DNA of 64,000 nucleotides from Adiantum capillus-veneris (taxonomy: Eukaryota; Streptophyta; Polypodiopsida; Polypodiales; Pteridaceae), in assembly GCA_014529385.2 (NCBI GenBank), contig CM043971.1, positions 60,282,709-60,346,708 on the forward strand, read 5' to 3'. A program made the position numbers and the translations under genes. A model generated the notes under the pieces. It made no database searches and was not told where the DNA came from. It saw only the letters and a list, made by a program, of their open reading frames with translations. Below, piece after piece: positions 46,581 to 58,726 of this stretch (its first letter is position 1; each line of letters begins with the position of its first letter).

Positions 46581-48512
46581 TGGTGCAGCCAAAGTTGGTC
46601 CGAGCTAGGAGATGGTCTCTGACAGGCAAAGGCAGCATGTGAGTGCAGTGCAAAAGGCTAGGGCAGGTACCAAAGCCCTAGGCAGCCCAAGGATAGCGGA
46701 GGTGTATGTTTAAAGTGGTTTTTTAGGCCAAGGTGTGCTGCAAAGAGCCAAGCAAGCTGATGGACTGTTGTGCCCGAGATGTGGGTTTTATGTGCTAGAA
46801 TGTTGTCTTCAGTGTGCTCTACAAGCCAGTCCAGACGGCTCGTCAATTGGAGCCCTAGTATGCAAGATATTGCAGTTTAAAGAAAGGGTGTGTAGCAGAT
46901 CCCCGACAGACAGGGCAGCTGGGGATAGGTGGCCCGGGCTGATGTCAGTGTATATGCGTGTAGCGCTCAAGTTGTGGAGCATGCCTGTCTTCTTGGATCG
47001 TGAATCGGAGCTCTGGATGGCAAGTTATGGCCATTAGAAGATTTTCCAGGGGTCAGGTCGAAGCTCATTGGACTGCACGGGGAAATGTGCCATCTGGCGT
47101 CGTTTGAGCCTCGCCCAAGTTCTCGATGATAGTGTGTGTCACGAGGAGCCAACATAAATAAACAGTGTGTCAATCGGATGCTTAGTCGGCAAGATACGGC
47201 CAGACAAAGTCGGGAGTATTTTTGTGGTGAGCAGTTGCAGAAGATTTTTTTCTTTTTGGAGGCCTTAGCTCGAGGACGCCGAGGGATCAAAATGCAGAGA
47301 TGATTGGTGAAGATGGGGCCGGGAATGTAGAGTTTCAGCGGGTTTCTTCTGCTTGGAGAGCGGGTCAGTAGGCTACTGATAGTAGCTTGACCAAGGGAGA
47401 CCAAAAAAATGGCAAAATAAGAAGGTTTTTTTACAAAAGGTAATGAGGTTCTTGGAGGCAACTCATGGGTGAGCGCCACGTGGCGGAGGTATTGGCCCAC
47501 ATGCACAGGGCGTAGCCTGCTGAACACGGTATAAAGGCTGGGGCGTGTAGCCCTCATTAGCATCACATGGTGAAGGGGGAGCGTGAGCTCCTTGAGGTCG
47601 TGGCCATGGCGTCCGCGCATGGCGCTGTTGTGGTGGCTCTACAGGCGGCGGGTGGCAGTTTGCGGCGGTTTTGGGCGGCTCCGCGCGCGCGAGGAAGGTG
47701 ATGACATGGCAGGCCCGATAGGGAATGGTCCCGCGAGCCCATGGGGTGCCAAAATTTTAAAGAAGAAGGGAAGGAGCAATAGCGACATCGCTATTGCCCC
47801 CCCCCCCCCCCCCCCTTGTGTAAGGAAAAAGTCCCACAGCAGCAGGGAAAGAGAGTCAGAGTGAGAGAATGAGAAAAATAACCGTGCAAAAGTGTCTAAA
47901 AGAGCCCGCCATGTGTCGGAAAGAGGCCAAACATGCTAAAAATGGGTGCTCCCCCTCTATAAAGGAGTCTTTTTTATCATTTTGGAGGGCTTTTTGTCGC
48001 CTCGTGAAGCTTGGGAGCCACAGGGAAAAGAGCCACGAGTGGTTTTTGTCTGCAGAGGGCCGAGAGGGCGCCTCCCCCTATGTATTTTGTGAAGCCAAGT
48101 GCGGCTAGAGTGTTTTTTTGAGCAGGGAGTGAGTTCCCCCCATTGAAAACGGGTGTTTCTTGTAGTGCTATTTCCTTCCCCCCCTTCTACTGCTCTGTTC
48201 TGTTGCATGTGATGCCGGGTGTGTGATGGCGTGTGCGCCCCCTCGATGAGTGTGTGTGCAAAGAGAGAGAGAGAGTGTGTGTGGTATGTGTGCAAGGGTA
48301 GGCGATGATTGCAGCCGTTTTGGGGTGAGGGTTGATTGGTGGTCTATTTGAGTGCGTGTGCGCTGCGGTGCGTCAAGCTGTGTTTGATCGCGTGTGCAAT
48401 AGTGTGAATTCTGTGAGTCGAAGGTGCTCACTAAGTGGATTAGGTGTTGTGTGTGCCCTGAGCTATAGAGAGGCCATTGTGTTTGTGTCGGGTATGTTCC
48501 CCCATTCCCCCT
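46581..48512 (+). repeat. 5' LTR of the gag-only element
   Basis: It matches 50,633-52,612 almost throughout. It includes a 19-base C run (47,797-47,815). The right end is set where similarity between the two LTRs stops ('cccccattccccct'), so it may be off by a few bases. Confidence 0.9.
47530..47535 (+). promoter_or_regulatory. TATA box in the 5' LTR
   Basis: TATAAA is preceded by 'gctgaacacgg' and followed about 25-35 bases later by GC-rich sequence. The same box is kept in the 3' LTR at 51,582-51,587. It probably marks the U3/R boundary. Confidence 0.55.
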
Positions 48513-48625
48513 ATCCATCTTCTGGTTCCCGCACGGAGGAGTATGCTGGTGCTCCTAGTTGATGTCAAAGCGGTGATTATGGTGATGCCAAAGGTGCGGC
48601 TTTTGAAGAGCAGGTGCTGCTAGTG

Positions 48626-50446
48626 ATGGCTTGGGCGAGATTTCCCATTTTCAATGGGGTTGAAGATGCGAAAACTTGTCTTCAAGACTACGGACTGTTC
48701 GTGTTGGAAAGCGGTTTATCGAGAGAAGATGGTGTAGTGCAGGTGTTCCCGCTCCAGGTTCGTGGTAAGGCAAAGCTATGGTTCGATACCTTGGGTGAAG
48801 AAGAAAAAGCAGATTGTGAAGCCCTGGAGGCGGCTTTTTGAAGCAGATTTGTAGCGGATGCGCAGCTAGATGAAGTAAAGCGAAAGCTAGATAGTTTGAA
48901 GCAAAGCTTGGTGGGAGATTTTCAAGCGTTCAAGTGGGAGTTTGAAGCCCTTTGGGGGAAATTGATCAAGGTAACTACTGCAGAAAATGCCAGCTTTTTG
49001 AAATTGTGTAAATTCATGGATTGCCTGCATGAGGAGGTGCGAGATAAGGTGGAAATGGATGGTCCAATGTCATATGAGGAAGCGGTAGCTCTAGCGAAAG
49101 GGCGAACCAACAAGATTTTGAAGAAGCGTGCGGCTAGGCAGGGTTTGCCAAATGCTATGATGCCAAAGCAGTGTGAGACGGTGGTAGCCGAGGCAAAGGT
49201 GGTACAAAGAGAAGTGCAGGTGCGAGAAGAACCAAGGGTTCTTTGGCTACAAAGAGAGAGAATGGTTCCTATGTCGAAGATGCTGGCTAGAGCGGTTCAA
49301 ATGGTGGAGGAAGTGCAGGTGGTTCCCGAGTGGGCAAAGGAAGTGCTGCCGAGTTTGAGTGAAGCTGTTGAAGCTCCATTGAAGTGCGGTAAAGAGCAAG
49401 GAGTGCGGTTTGCAAATGAGGTTGAAGCGGTGAAGCTAGAGGAGATTCCGAAGCTTGAAACCGAAGAGGAGACTGTGTCGAATGACAGTAGCTCTATGGA
49501 CACAGATACGAGTTGGGAGACCGAGTCATCCCAATCCAGGTATGATGAGTTCGACCTCTTACAGGTGAGTGGAGAGGCAGCGAATATGTGCAAAGAGAAG
49601 TAGGAAGTGCAAGCCGAGGTGCTTAGTGAAGACCGAGCGGTGCAATTCAGCCCTACAGGTGGTGAAGAGCAGGTAAAGCTGGTGTGCAGTGCCATGCTAA
49701 TGGCTATGTTGATGAAGATAGCGGTGGAGTATGCCATAGTGGTGCAGCAGGTGCAAAGTTGTGCTAAAAGGTGTGAAGCAGGTGTACCTATGGAAGAGGA
49801 TGAGGAGGATGTGGTAGAGAATGAGTTTCTCTCTTCCTTGGCAGAGCTTGAGGATGCACTGGTAGAAGAGCAGGTGGTTGAAGCGGATAAGCAGGCAGTG
49901 CTTATTGACCTTGAAGGGCCAATTGACGAGGAGGAGCTCGACGATGCTGGAATTGAGTTCATGGCAGGTGAGAAGGGCAATGCAAAGTCCAGGTTAAAGG
50001 TGCTTCCTATGCAGTCAGTGCCTTCTATGACAGGTGATGCGGATTTCGAGGTGGTGTCCAAGCTTTGTAAAGAGGTTTGTGAGTGGTGGTTGAAGGGAAT
50101 GCTAATCAAGGTAGCTGTGCAGTATGCTGTTGAGCAGGTGCAGGATCTGCTAGATGAGGATCTAGCTTTACATGGATGGGAGGGCGGGTCAGATGTGTTA
50201 GGTCTATTTGACGCGAGTGATGGTACAAACAGGTCTTTGGATGGTGAGCACGAGGATGCTCTATTTGGTGTTCTTGGGAGTGATTTGTTGCGAGTGGGCA
50301 GTTTGCCAAGGAATGCTTGGAGTGGTAGAAGCATGTGGGTGGCAATTTGGTTATGCAGTTGGGTGTGTGCCTTGGTGTGGCACTATGCAAAGTTATTGCA
50401 AGTGGATGGAAGAGATCAATGCAGGGTGTTCGACCCTGGTGGGTGA
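48626..50446 (+). pseudogene. gag-like frame with long acidic extension, two in-frame stops
   Basis: From ATG 48,626 (MAWARFPIFNGVEDAK) one frame runs to TGA 50,444, interrupted by TGA at 48,839 and TAG at 49,601, about 606 codons. The first 200 residues look like a retrotransposon gag (KAKLWFDTLGEEEKADCEAL, then SLVGDFQAFKWEFEALWGKL). There is no CCHC knuckle. The remainder is Glu/Val-rich with acidic clusters (PMEEDEEDVVENEFL, GPIDEEELDDAGIEF). A 345-codon open frame on the opposite strand (49,297-50,334) mirrors the acidic codons as Ser-rich sequence and is not taken as a gene. Confidence 0.7.
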
Positions 50447-50632
50447 TTGCAGGTAAAGCAGGGGGTTGGGCAACCCGCATGAGCAAAGAAAGCGGGTAGC
50501 AAAGAACAATTTTTGTACATATGGTGGGTGTTTTTGTAGTGTACAAAGAGTTTGTTTATGGTGTGTAGTTTTTTAGTGCAATAAGGCCATGTGTGGTTGA
50601 ACATAAATTTTCAACAAGGGGGTGGGCAATGA

Positions 50633-52303
50633 TGGTGCAGCCAAAGTTGGTCTGAGCTAGGAGATGGTCTGTGACAGGCAAAGGTAGCATGTGAGTGCAG
50701 TGCAAAAGGCTAGGGCAGGTACCAAAGCCCTAGGCAGCCCAAGGATAGCGGAGGTGTATGTTCAAAGTGGTTTTTTAGGCCAAGGTGTGCTGCAAAGAGA
50801 CAAGCAGGCTGATGGACTATTGTGCCCGAGATGTGGGTTTTATGTGCTAGAATGTTGTCTTCAGTGTGCTCTACAAGCCGGTCCAGACGGCTCATCAATT
50901 GGAGCCCTGGTGTGCAAGATATTGCAGTTTAAAGAAAGGGTGTGTAGCAGATCCTCGACAGACAGGGCAGATGGGGACAGGTGGCCCGGGCTGATGTCAG
51001 TGTATATGCGTGTAGTGCTCGAGTTGTGGAGCATGCCTGCCTTCTCGAATCGTGAATCGGAGATCTGGATGGCAAGTTATGGCCATTAGAAGATTTTCTA
51101 GGGGCCAGGTCGGAGCTCATTGGACTGCATGGGGAAATGTGCCATCTGGCGTCGTTTGAGCCTCGCTGAAGTTCTCGATGATAGTGTGTGTCACGAGGAG
51201 CCAACATAAATCAACGGTGTGTCAATCGGATGCTTAGTCGGCAAGATACGGCCAGACGAAGTCGGGAGCATTTTTGTGGTGAGCAGTTGCAGAAGATTTT
51301 TTTCTTTTTGGAGGCCTTAGTTCGAGGACACCGAGGGATCGAAATGCAGAGATGATTGGTGAAGACGGGGCCGGGAATGTGGAGTTTCAGTGGGTTTCTT
51401 TTGCTTGGAGAGCGGGTCAGTAGGCTACTGATAGTAGCTTGACCAAGGGAGACCAAAAAAATGGCAAAATAAGAAGGTTTTTTTACAAAAGGTAATGAGG
51501 TTCTTGGAGGCAACTCATGGGTGAGCGCCACATGGCGGAGGTATTGGCCCACATGCACAAGGCGTAGCCTGTTGAACACAGTATAAAGCCTGGGGTGTGT
51601 AGCCCTCATTAGCATCACATGGTGAAGGGGGAGCGTGAGCTCCTTGAGGTCGTGGCCATGGCGTCCGCGCATGGCGCTGTTGTGGTGGCTCTGCAGGCGG
51701 CGGGTGGCAGTTTGCGGCGGTTTTGGGCGGCTCCGCGCGCGCGAGGAAGGTGATGACATGGCAAGCCCGATAGGGAATGGTCCCGCGAGCCCATGGGGCG
51801 CCAAAATTTTAAAGAAGAAGGGAAGGAGCAATAGCGACATCGCTATTGCCCCCCCCCCCCCTTGTGTAAGGAAAAAGTCCCACAGCAGCAGGGAAAGAGA
51901 GTCAGAGTGAGAGAATGAGATAAATAACCGTGCAAAAGTGTCTAAAAGAGCCCGCCATGTGTCGGAAAGAGGCCAAACATGCTAAAAATGGGTGCTCCCC
52001 CTCTATAAAGGAGTCTTTTTTATCATTTTGGAGGGCTTTTTGTCGCCTCGTGAAGCTTGGGAGCCACAAGGAAAAGAGCCACGAGTGGTTTTTGTCTGTA
52101 GAGGGCCGAGAGGGCGCCTCCCCCTATGTATTTTGTGAAGCCGAGTGCGGCTAGAGTGTTTTTTTGAGCAGGGAGTGAGTTCCCCCCATTGAAAACGGGC
52201 GTTTCTTGTAGTGCTATTTCCTTCCCCCCCTTCTCCTACTTTGTTCTATTGCATGTGATGCCGGGTGTGTGATGGTGTGTGCGCCCCCCCGATGAGCGTG
52301 TGT

Positions 52304-52379
<76 letters not shown>

Positions 52380-52612
52380 TGGTATGTGTGCAAGGGTAGG
52401 CGATGATTGCAGCCGTTTTGTGGGTGAGGGTTAATTGGTGGTCTATTTGAGTGCATGTGCGCTGTGGTGTGTCAACCTGTGTTTGATCGTGTGTGCGATA
52501 GTGTGAATTCTGTGATTCGAAGGTGCTCACTAAGTGGATTTGGGTGCTGTGTGTGCCCTAAGCTATAGAGAGGCCATTGTGTTTGTGACGGGCGTGTTCC
52601 CCCATTCCCCCT
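50633..52612 (+). repeat. 3' LTR of the gag-only element
   Basis: This is the second LTR copy, longer mainly because of a perfect GA microsatellite (about 52,307-52,377). Its C run (51,849-51,861) is shorter than that of the 5' LTR. The TATA box is at 51,582. Confidence 0.9.
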
Positions 52613-52974
52613 CTTCAACGTCAACGTCAAGAGGGAGGACAGAGTGAAGCTTCGCAGGTTCAAGATGCCTGAGACACCATGGACGAAGTCCAAGCATTTG
52701 AGAGATGCGAAAGGGCACCTGAGACCAGTGTCCCGTGAGGGAGAAGGAGAAGCAACCGAGGGAGAGGGAAAGGGAATAGTGGTAGCAACAGGGGCAGGGG
52801 ATAGGCCAACAGTGGTAGCAACCAAGGCAGGGGGCAGGGGGCAGGAGGAAGTAATCATCACCCCTTTGTATAAATTTTGAATTAAAAAAAATTACAATGT
52901 ATAAAGCCTTGAGACAATAGAAAGTTTGTGATCTTGAGACAATGTATGAACGGCACAAAATGTCTTTGTATTAA

Positions 52975-53990
52975 TCATTTTGGGGTGTACATCTTGGGTG
53001 CACTCATTGCGTGCACAGGTTTATGACCTAGCCTCCGGTTGAAGCAATCAAGTGAAGTGTATTTCAGAAGGACTCCTTGCACAATGTTGTTCTCTCCTTG
53101 CATCTTGGGACATGAGGAAATCAAAGTGTTAGTATCTATAAATTTAAGGCATTGAAAACAAGTGAATTTTTTCCATTTAGTTAGTACCTTTCTATTGTTA
53201 AGACTGAATGCATACACTTGTTGCAGCAGTGGCAGGTCTTTATATGTAAGATCTATCTAAGCTGTGCAAAAGTTGTAGTTAACATTGTGTCCATCACAAT
53301 AAGTAGGCTCTCTTGAAAGTAGATCTCCAATTTGTTCTCAGAGTTCGACTCTATATCTTGGTCGAGTAGAGTAAGCTGCCCACTAAGAAGATGATATCTA
53401 AAATAGTAAAATGATACTATGAAATTTTGAGAGCTTATAATGTACTTGCAAATTATGGACTTCTTTTCCAAAATACAGATTTTTCCCTCCGACTGTTTTC
53501 TATCCCAATTATCATCTAAAAAGTCCAAACAACTCTCAGACTTGCAAATAACCATTCTTCTAGTCGTTCTTTTTTGCTCATCAAAGAAGAAATCTACAAA
53601 CACTTCAATAGGCAAAAATAGATTGAGCCTAACAATCTTTGTAGCAATCAAATACTTGAGGGACTTTTTATATCCTGAAAACACCTATTCCTGAAGTTTT
53701 CACTAGTTTGGGATACTGGCAAAGACCAATCCTTGCTGTCAAACAATGGAAGTGGCAAATGAGTCACACAACCCCAGGCAGACAATATTCGGGGTTCCAA
53801 ATATGACATATTATAAAAGAATATTCCATTATCTGCAAGCTCCTTGTGCGATCTTCCTTGGTACACTTGCTCACCAATAAATGCATGGAAATCATAAAAA
53901 ATCCCAACTATGCGCTCGATTGGTTGCCAATCCGTCCTATTCCATGGGTAAATATCCTCACCATATCAAACATAATATCAACCATAAGCC
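52975..53990 (-). pseudogene. Unrecognised minus-strand gene, interrupted
   Basis: Reading down from about 53,990, one frame gives WNRTDWQPIERIVGIFYDFH, HKELADNGIFFYNMSYLEPR and THLPLPLFDSKDWSL, with two TGAs near its start. It continues after a frame change near 53,690 as LKYLIATKIVRLNLFLPIEV and DFLDDNWDRKQSEGKICILE. A last piece at 52,975-53,217 follows a possible intron. The composition is protein-like (many Trp, Tyr and conserved-looking charged positions) but I recognise no family. The stops suggest decay. Confidence 0.42.
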
Positions 53991-55920
53991 TTCGGAAATA
54001 AGCATGCACTGAATGATATATGCTCAAAATACCATATAGTTGGGTCAATGTCGTGGAAAACTAGGAGGAGATGTTTGCAACCTTAAGTCTGCCTGTTTGA
54101 AATCATGTTGTATGAGGACCTCTTTCACCCGCTTGCTTTGTGCACACACTTTTAAACTCTTTAACTTGACTCTTGAAATCATCCACAAAATCTATGTGTT
54201 GCCTCCTCTTCCTCCTCCTTGTCTACAATAGTACCCAACTCCCGATAGTTATTTTAGATGGTATTTACTACACTGATCATCTATAGAATAACTATTAAAA
54301 ATGGTAACAGAGTCAATTGTAGTGCTAGGCCTTCGAGAGGTAGTCATGGTGTGCACTAGAACAAACAATAGAGTTAACAAAAATATGAAAAAGGGAAGAC
54401 AGTTTTGAGAGGGAAGTAGAGTTACTCAAAGTTACATTTGGGTGGGAACATAGATACTGGATGGAGCCTTCAGTGCGAGTTCAGAAACTCTTTGGTGTAT
54501 AGTTAGTACAGTTTATGGAATTTACACTTTGAAAGTGTGACATTGTATAATTTGAATTAGAGTAAAATTGTTTTTCCTTATATTCTTAACGAGTTTCACT
54601 CTAAAATGCCGATTTTCAACGTAATGTTAGCCTCCTCCTCATTGGTCGAGCACCACTCTCTCTCTCTCTCTCTCTCTAGAACGAAAAGGCCCGAAAGTGA
54701 GTCCAAAGTTCTCCTAATGCGCGTAGGAGGGAGTAGCAGAGGGACTCGAGATAAGAGAAATCTTGCTACTTGCTTTGAGATGAAGAAGTGGAAAAGGGAC
54801 ATTAGAAAAGCTAAGGAGAAGCTTCAACTAAGGGGAGTTTTTGACAGGTTTGAGTTGATCTTATTGGATAGAGAGGGAAAGCCAATTTTTAAAAATGGCG
54901 TCTAGAGTGTGAGATTTCTTAATTAAGGGAAAAGTTTAGTCAAGGATTTCTTTTTTTTTCAACAACATAATAGGGTTAGTACACATAAGATAGGGGGGCT
55001 TTTGGAAGTACTAAAAAACCCATATGTAGGGGTTTATGTAATTTATATGATCTGCGTAGATAGGAGCTAGGTCAGTAGGGGATTTTTGGCTTGAGGGTTT
55101 CTTACAGGTGACATCTCCTCATAGGTAATAGTGAATCCCTCAGGCTTGCATAGTGGGAAGGACTATGACAAAATCCATGTTGATATATTCTCACTCTTCA
55201 TTTGGGGTATAACCACAATAGCTGCATTTTCCTAGCATTTTGATTCTCTCAACCTTCATTTTTTGACATCAAAGACATTGCTTGACATATTGAAGGATTT
55301 TTTTATTTGCCCCTAGCCAGAAGTAGCTTCTTCTAAGGGCATTAAAAGAGTTTGGGCATAACCTAGACATCAAGAAAAAGGGCTATCAAGGGCTTTATAC
55401 AAGATTGCCTTTTGCAGATAATGATCCTTAGGGATGTACAACCTTTTCATATAGTAAATACATCCATCATCAATTGAGTAATTTTGTATTATTGCATTTT
55501 CTTGTTGACCAAAAGTACAAGAACCTCCCCCTTGAGTCAAGAGCTATGAGGCTCTGATAGTCAAGATCAAGGTGTGCTACACTTTTGTCTCCATCAATAA
55601 TTGGATTATTTGGCATAGATATTGTATTCAAAAAATATTTTTGGCTACGTACGTTCTCCTTTCTTGCACTATACTTGATATCAAAATAATAAGATCTTTG
55701 TCCATCTTTATTGGCGCATAGATCTTGATCCACCATCATTGGCGCATGTTTGAGTGGGTTGGGTTTATAATCTTATGGCCACACGTAAGTTAATTTTTTT
55801 TGTCTCAAAATATAATGTCTTCATAGCTTGCTTCAATGAAGTATAGTCAAGAGGATTTTGGCTAACGTAGTTAGGCTTAAGTTTTTAGGATGTGTCAGTT
55901 GCTCGTCTTGAATGTTGAGA
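53991..55920. other. Long spacer without a recognisable gene
   Basis: It is AT-rich and contains a short TC microsatellite near 54,656-54,678. A 99-codon plus-strand frame at 54,606-54,905 has a basic, helix-like C-terminus but no domain, and its opposite strand is also partly open, so it is not called. A weak minus-strand frame at 55,470-55,739 (SIPNNPIIDGD-like context) may be a fragment of a retroelement gene but cannot be placed. Confidence 0.5.
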
Positions 55921-55929
55921 TTATTGAGA

Positions 55930-56230
55930 TGTCAAGCTCAATGTGTACGGCTCTTGGATGACTACCATTGATAGCCATCATCACTAGCGTGCCTTGGATA
56001 CACATATCTTCGCCAGTGATAATACAGTTGGACTACATTGAGCTGGTCTACCTACTAGAGTGATGGAACACTTGTCTACTCACCTCACTCACTAGCGGTT
56101 TGTACTAGTTTCCCTTTTATGTTGTATTTTTCCTTATGTTTTGTAGACCTCTAATCTTGAGTTTGTGAAGAAGAAGAAGTACATTCTTTTGCCTCGATAT
56201 TTTTGTGTGTGTGTGTGTGTGCGCTTGCAA
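55930..56230 (+). repeat. 5' LTR part of a Ty1/copia remnant
   Basis: The segment 'tactcacctcactcacta' to 'gtgcgcttgca' is matched at 58,330-58,627, including 'gacctct(a/t)atcttgagtttgtgaa' and a TG run. Similarity is moderate. The outer limit is unclear. Confidence 0.6.
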
Positions 56231-56377
56231 GGTGGTGTAGAAATCTTTGGCTTGGATGCAATGTGCACAGACACTGTTTGGTATATTGAAACATGTGTAT
56301 GTATCCAGATTGTGGTTACAACTGGTAACCGACTATTTCTAGCAGGTTGCTTGAAGACTGTGAGAAGGTTTGGAAAC

Positions 56378-58150
56378 ATGTCCCCCAACAATGATGGGTT
56401 GAACTAGGTTGTCAGTGAGAAGCTGGGCAAGAACAACTTCCATGCTTGGAAGTTCAAAATGAACAATTTCCTTATGGGAAAAGGTTATTGGAACTACATT
56501 GATAGAGAGCATGAGGTAGCACCACTACTACCAGAGGAAGGTACGAGTGCTGCACAAATTAAGACATTTAAAGATTGGAATCGGGGAGCTTGGAAGGTCA
56601 TGTATTGACTTTTTGTTAGTGTATAGGACACTATGGTTGGGTATATACAAGATGCTCCATCTCCTAAGGAGGCTTGGGACCTTTTTTGTCATTGGATATG
56701 ACCAACACAAAGGCAAGGAAGCTGCATTTGTTGAAGACTGAGCTGAATACTTTTCAAAAGAAAAGCCTACCTATCAATGACTTTTTGTTAAAAATAAATA
56801 ACATATGTGAGTCACTTGCATTGATTAGTGTTACAGTCGATGATGATGATAAAGTAGAAGTCTGTCTGCGAGGTTTGGGTCCTGAGTACAAACAGTTAAA
56901 AACTAGCATCCATCTTTGAGAGAACATTCCCTTGTTTACAAATTTAGTGTCCTTATTGATTGTGGACGAGAAGGAACTTGAGGTAGACTCCTCTATGCAA
57001 GGTGGAAACAATTTTGAACAAGTCCTTTTCAACAACAAAGTAAGAGGAAGAGGACGTGGTACAGGTCATGGATGAGGATCAGGAAGAGGCAATCACCAAG
57101 CACAACAACAAAACAAAAATCATGGTTAGAACATAGGTGGTGGTTGAGGAAACTATCAAGGCAGGGGGTGTCCAAGAGGTCGTGGAAATGCGTAGCACAA
57201 TAATGTAGGTCAACATGAAAATGTAGTATGTTGGGGTTGTGGAAGACGTGATTACTTTGAACGTGACTTTCCAGGCAAGAGACATCAAAACAATTATGCA
57301 ACTACTAGCAGGAATTGTTAATGAGCCTTAGAGGCTATTTGTGGTGCAACACATGCTGAATACTATGTCTGCAAATGTGGAAAAGTTCAATGATAATTTT
57401 TGGTATGTGGATTCTCGTGCATTGAATCACATGACCAGCCATGGTGAATGGTTTAAGAAAATGCAGACTTTACAAAATCTTGACTATGTAGAAACTGGGG
57501 ATGATACTACACATCCTACTATGCATACAAGAAATGTGCCATCGTCTATCACAGATGGTAAAGTGAAGTACCTAGTTGATATACTACATGTACCCAGCAT
57601 TACAAAGTACTTGGTTTCTATTGGGCAAATGGTTGAGCAGGGTTTAGAGATCAGGTTCAACTCCTATGGTCTCTTTGTGAAAGAGCATAACAAGGATGGA
57701 AGACTGATTGCTCAAGGAAAGAAAGTTTGCAGAAAGTTTACTTTGGATGTAAATGTGTTTGAGGTGAATGCATCCATGTTTGCACAAGGTGCATGTGTTG
57801 TTCTAGATATAGAGATTTGGCACAAACATAATGGTCATGTAAATTTACAAAGGCTGAAAATGATGTACACTAAAGAGATGGTTAGAGGTTTACCTACATT
57901 TTGAGTTGCTGAAATGCAAAAAGTATGTGAAGCTTGTCAATTTGGAAAGCATGCAAAAGCATCCTTTCCTCATGATAAGCATGTAAGCAAGAATGCATTG
58001 GATTTAGTGCATATAGATATATGGGGTCTGACAAAGGCTGCATTTTGGGTGGATATAGATACTATGTGAGTTTCATTGATGACCATACGAGGAAAGTATG
58101 GATCTACTTCATGAAGAAAAAAAGTGAGGTGTTTATGCATTTTCAAAATT
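56378..58150 (+). pseudogene. Ty1/copia gag to integrase start, decayed
   Basis: An ATG at 56,378 is followed by TAG at codon 10. The gag frame then shows KNNFHAWKFKMNNFL and a UBN2-like region (KLHLLKTELNTFQKKSLPIN, VEVCLRGLGPEYKQLKTSIH). A Gly/Arg-rich stretch leads to a damaged zinc knuckle (CWGCGRRDYFERDFPG, near 57,230). The protease region starts WYVDSRALNHMT (DSRA in place of DSGA). A GAG-pre-integrase segment has WHKHNGHVNLQRLKMM and CEACQFGKHAKASF, the HHCC finger, and the integrase core begins near 57,990 (DLVHIDIWG). Homology stops near 58,150. There are more than ten stops and several frame changes. Confidence 0.85.
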
Positions 58151-58159
58151 CCAAAGTTA

Positions 58160-58627
58160 TGGTATACTAGACCATTGTACTAGTTCCCCTTTTATGTTAT
58201 TGGTTTATACTAGACCATTGTACTAGTTCCCCTTTTATGTTTTATTTTCCCTCATTTTTATGTAGACCTCTTATCTTGAGTTTGTGAACAAGACCCCCTC
58301 CCCTGCACTTACGTGGTGCGGTAAGTTTTCCATGGTGAATCCCCCGGGGATGACTACCATCGGAAGTCATCATCATTTCACACCTTGGTGTATACGCATA
58401 TCTTCCAGTGATACTATAGCTAGACTACACCAAGCTGGTCTACCTACTAAAGTGATGGCATACTTATCTACTCACCTCACTCACTACTGGTTTATACTAG
58501 ACCATTGTACTAGTTCCCCTTTTATGTTTTATTTTCCCTCATTTTTTGTAGACCTCTTATCTTGAGTTTGTGAACAAGAAGAAGTACAGTATTTTTCCTC
58601 CATCTTTGTGTGTGTGCGTGCTTGCAA
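58160..58627 (+). repeat. 3' LTR region with a partly triplicated end
   Basis: 'tagaccattgtactagttc' followed by 'cccttttatgtt' occurs three times (near 58,168, 58,209 and 58,498). The full LTR-like copy is about 58,330-58,627; the two upstream copies are partial LTR ends fused to each other. Confidence 0.65.
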
Positions 58628-58726
58628 GATCTTAAGCTTTTCCCTTCTCTATCTCTTGATAGAGATAAGATACCTCCAAGAGCAAGACTACTCATATTCC
58701 TTAGTGAACTTTGGGAGCTTTAAGAC

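Larger units (their letters stand above)
46581..52612 (+). mobile_element. Non-autonomous LTR retrotransposon carrying only a gag-like frame
   Basis: Two highly similar LTRs of about 1.93 and 1.98 kb, both starting TGGTGCAGCC, flank only about 2.1 kb of interior. The interior has a gag-like frame and a strong polypurine tract (aagggggtgggcaatga) just before the 3' LTR, but no protease, RT, RNase H or integrase. Movement would need enzymes supplied by another element. No matching target-site duplication was found. Confidence 0.9.

Noticed and set aside
47583-47864. 93-codon ORF repeated in both LTRs of the gag-only element
   Set aside because: It sits in the LTR downstream of the TATA box, runs through a C homopolymer of different length in each copy, and has no domain.
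499-49603. Idea that all premature stops prove C-to-T deamination or need U-to-C RNA editing
   Set aside because: Every stop codon can be reached from CAA, CAG or CGA by a C-to-T change, so fitting that pattern proves nothing without intact homologues; nuclear U-to-C editing is not expected.
499-49603. Stop-codon reassignment
   Set aside because: TAA, TAG and TGA all occur as internal stops and also as apparent true ends.
49297-50334. 345-codon antisense ORF, Ser/Thr-rich
   Set aside because: It mirrors an acidic, Glu-rich gag extension whose codons rarely give antisense stops; no domain and no start context.
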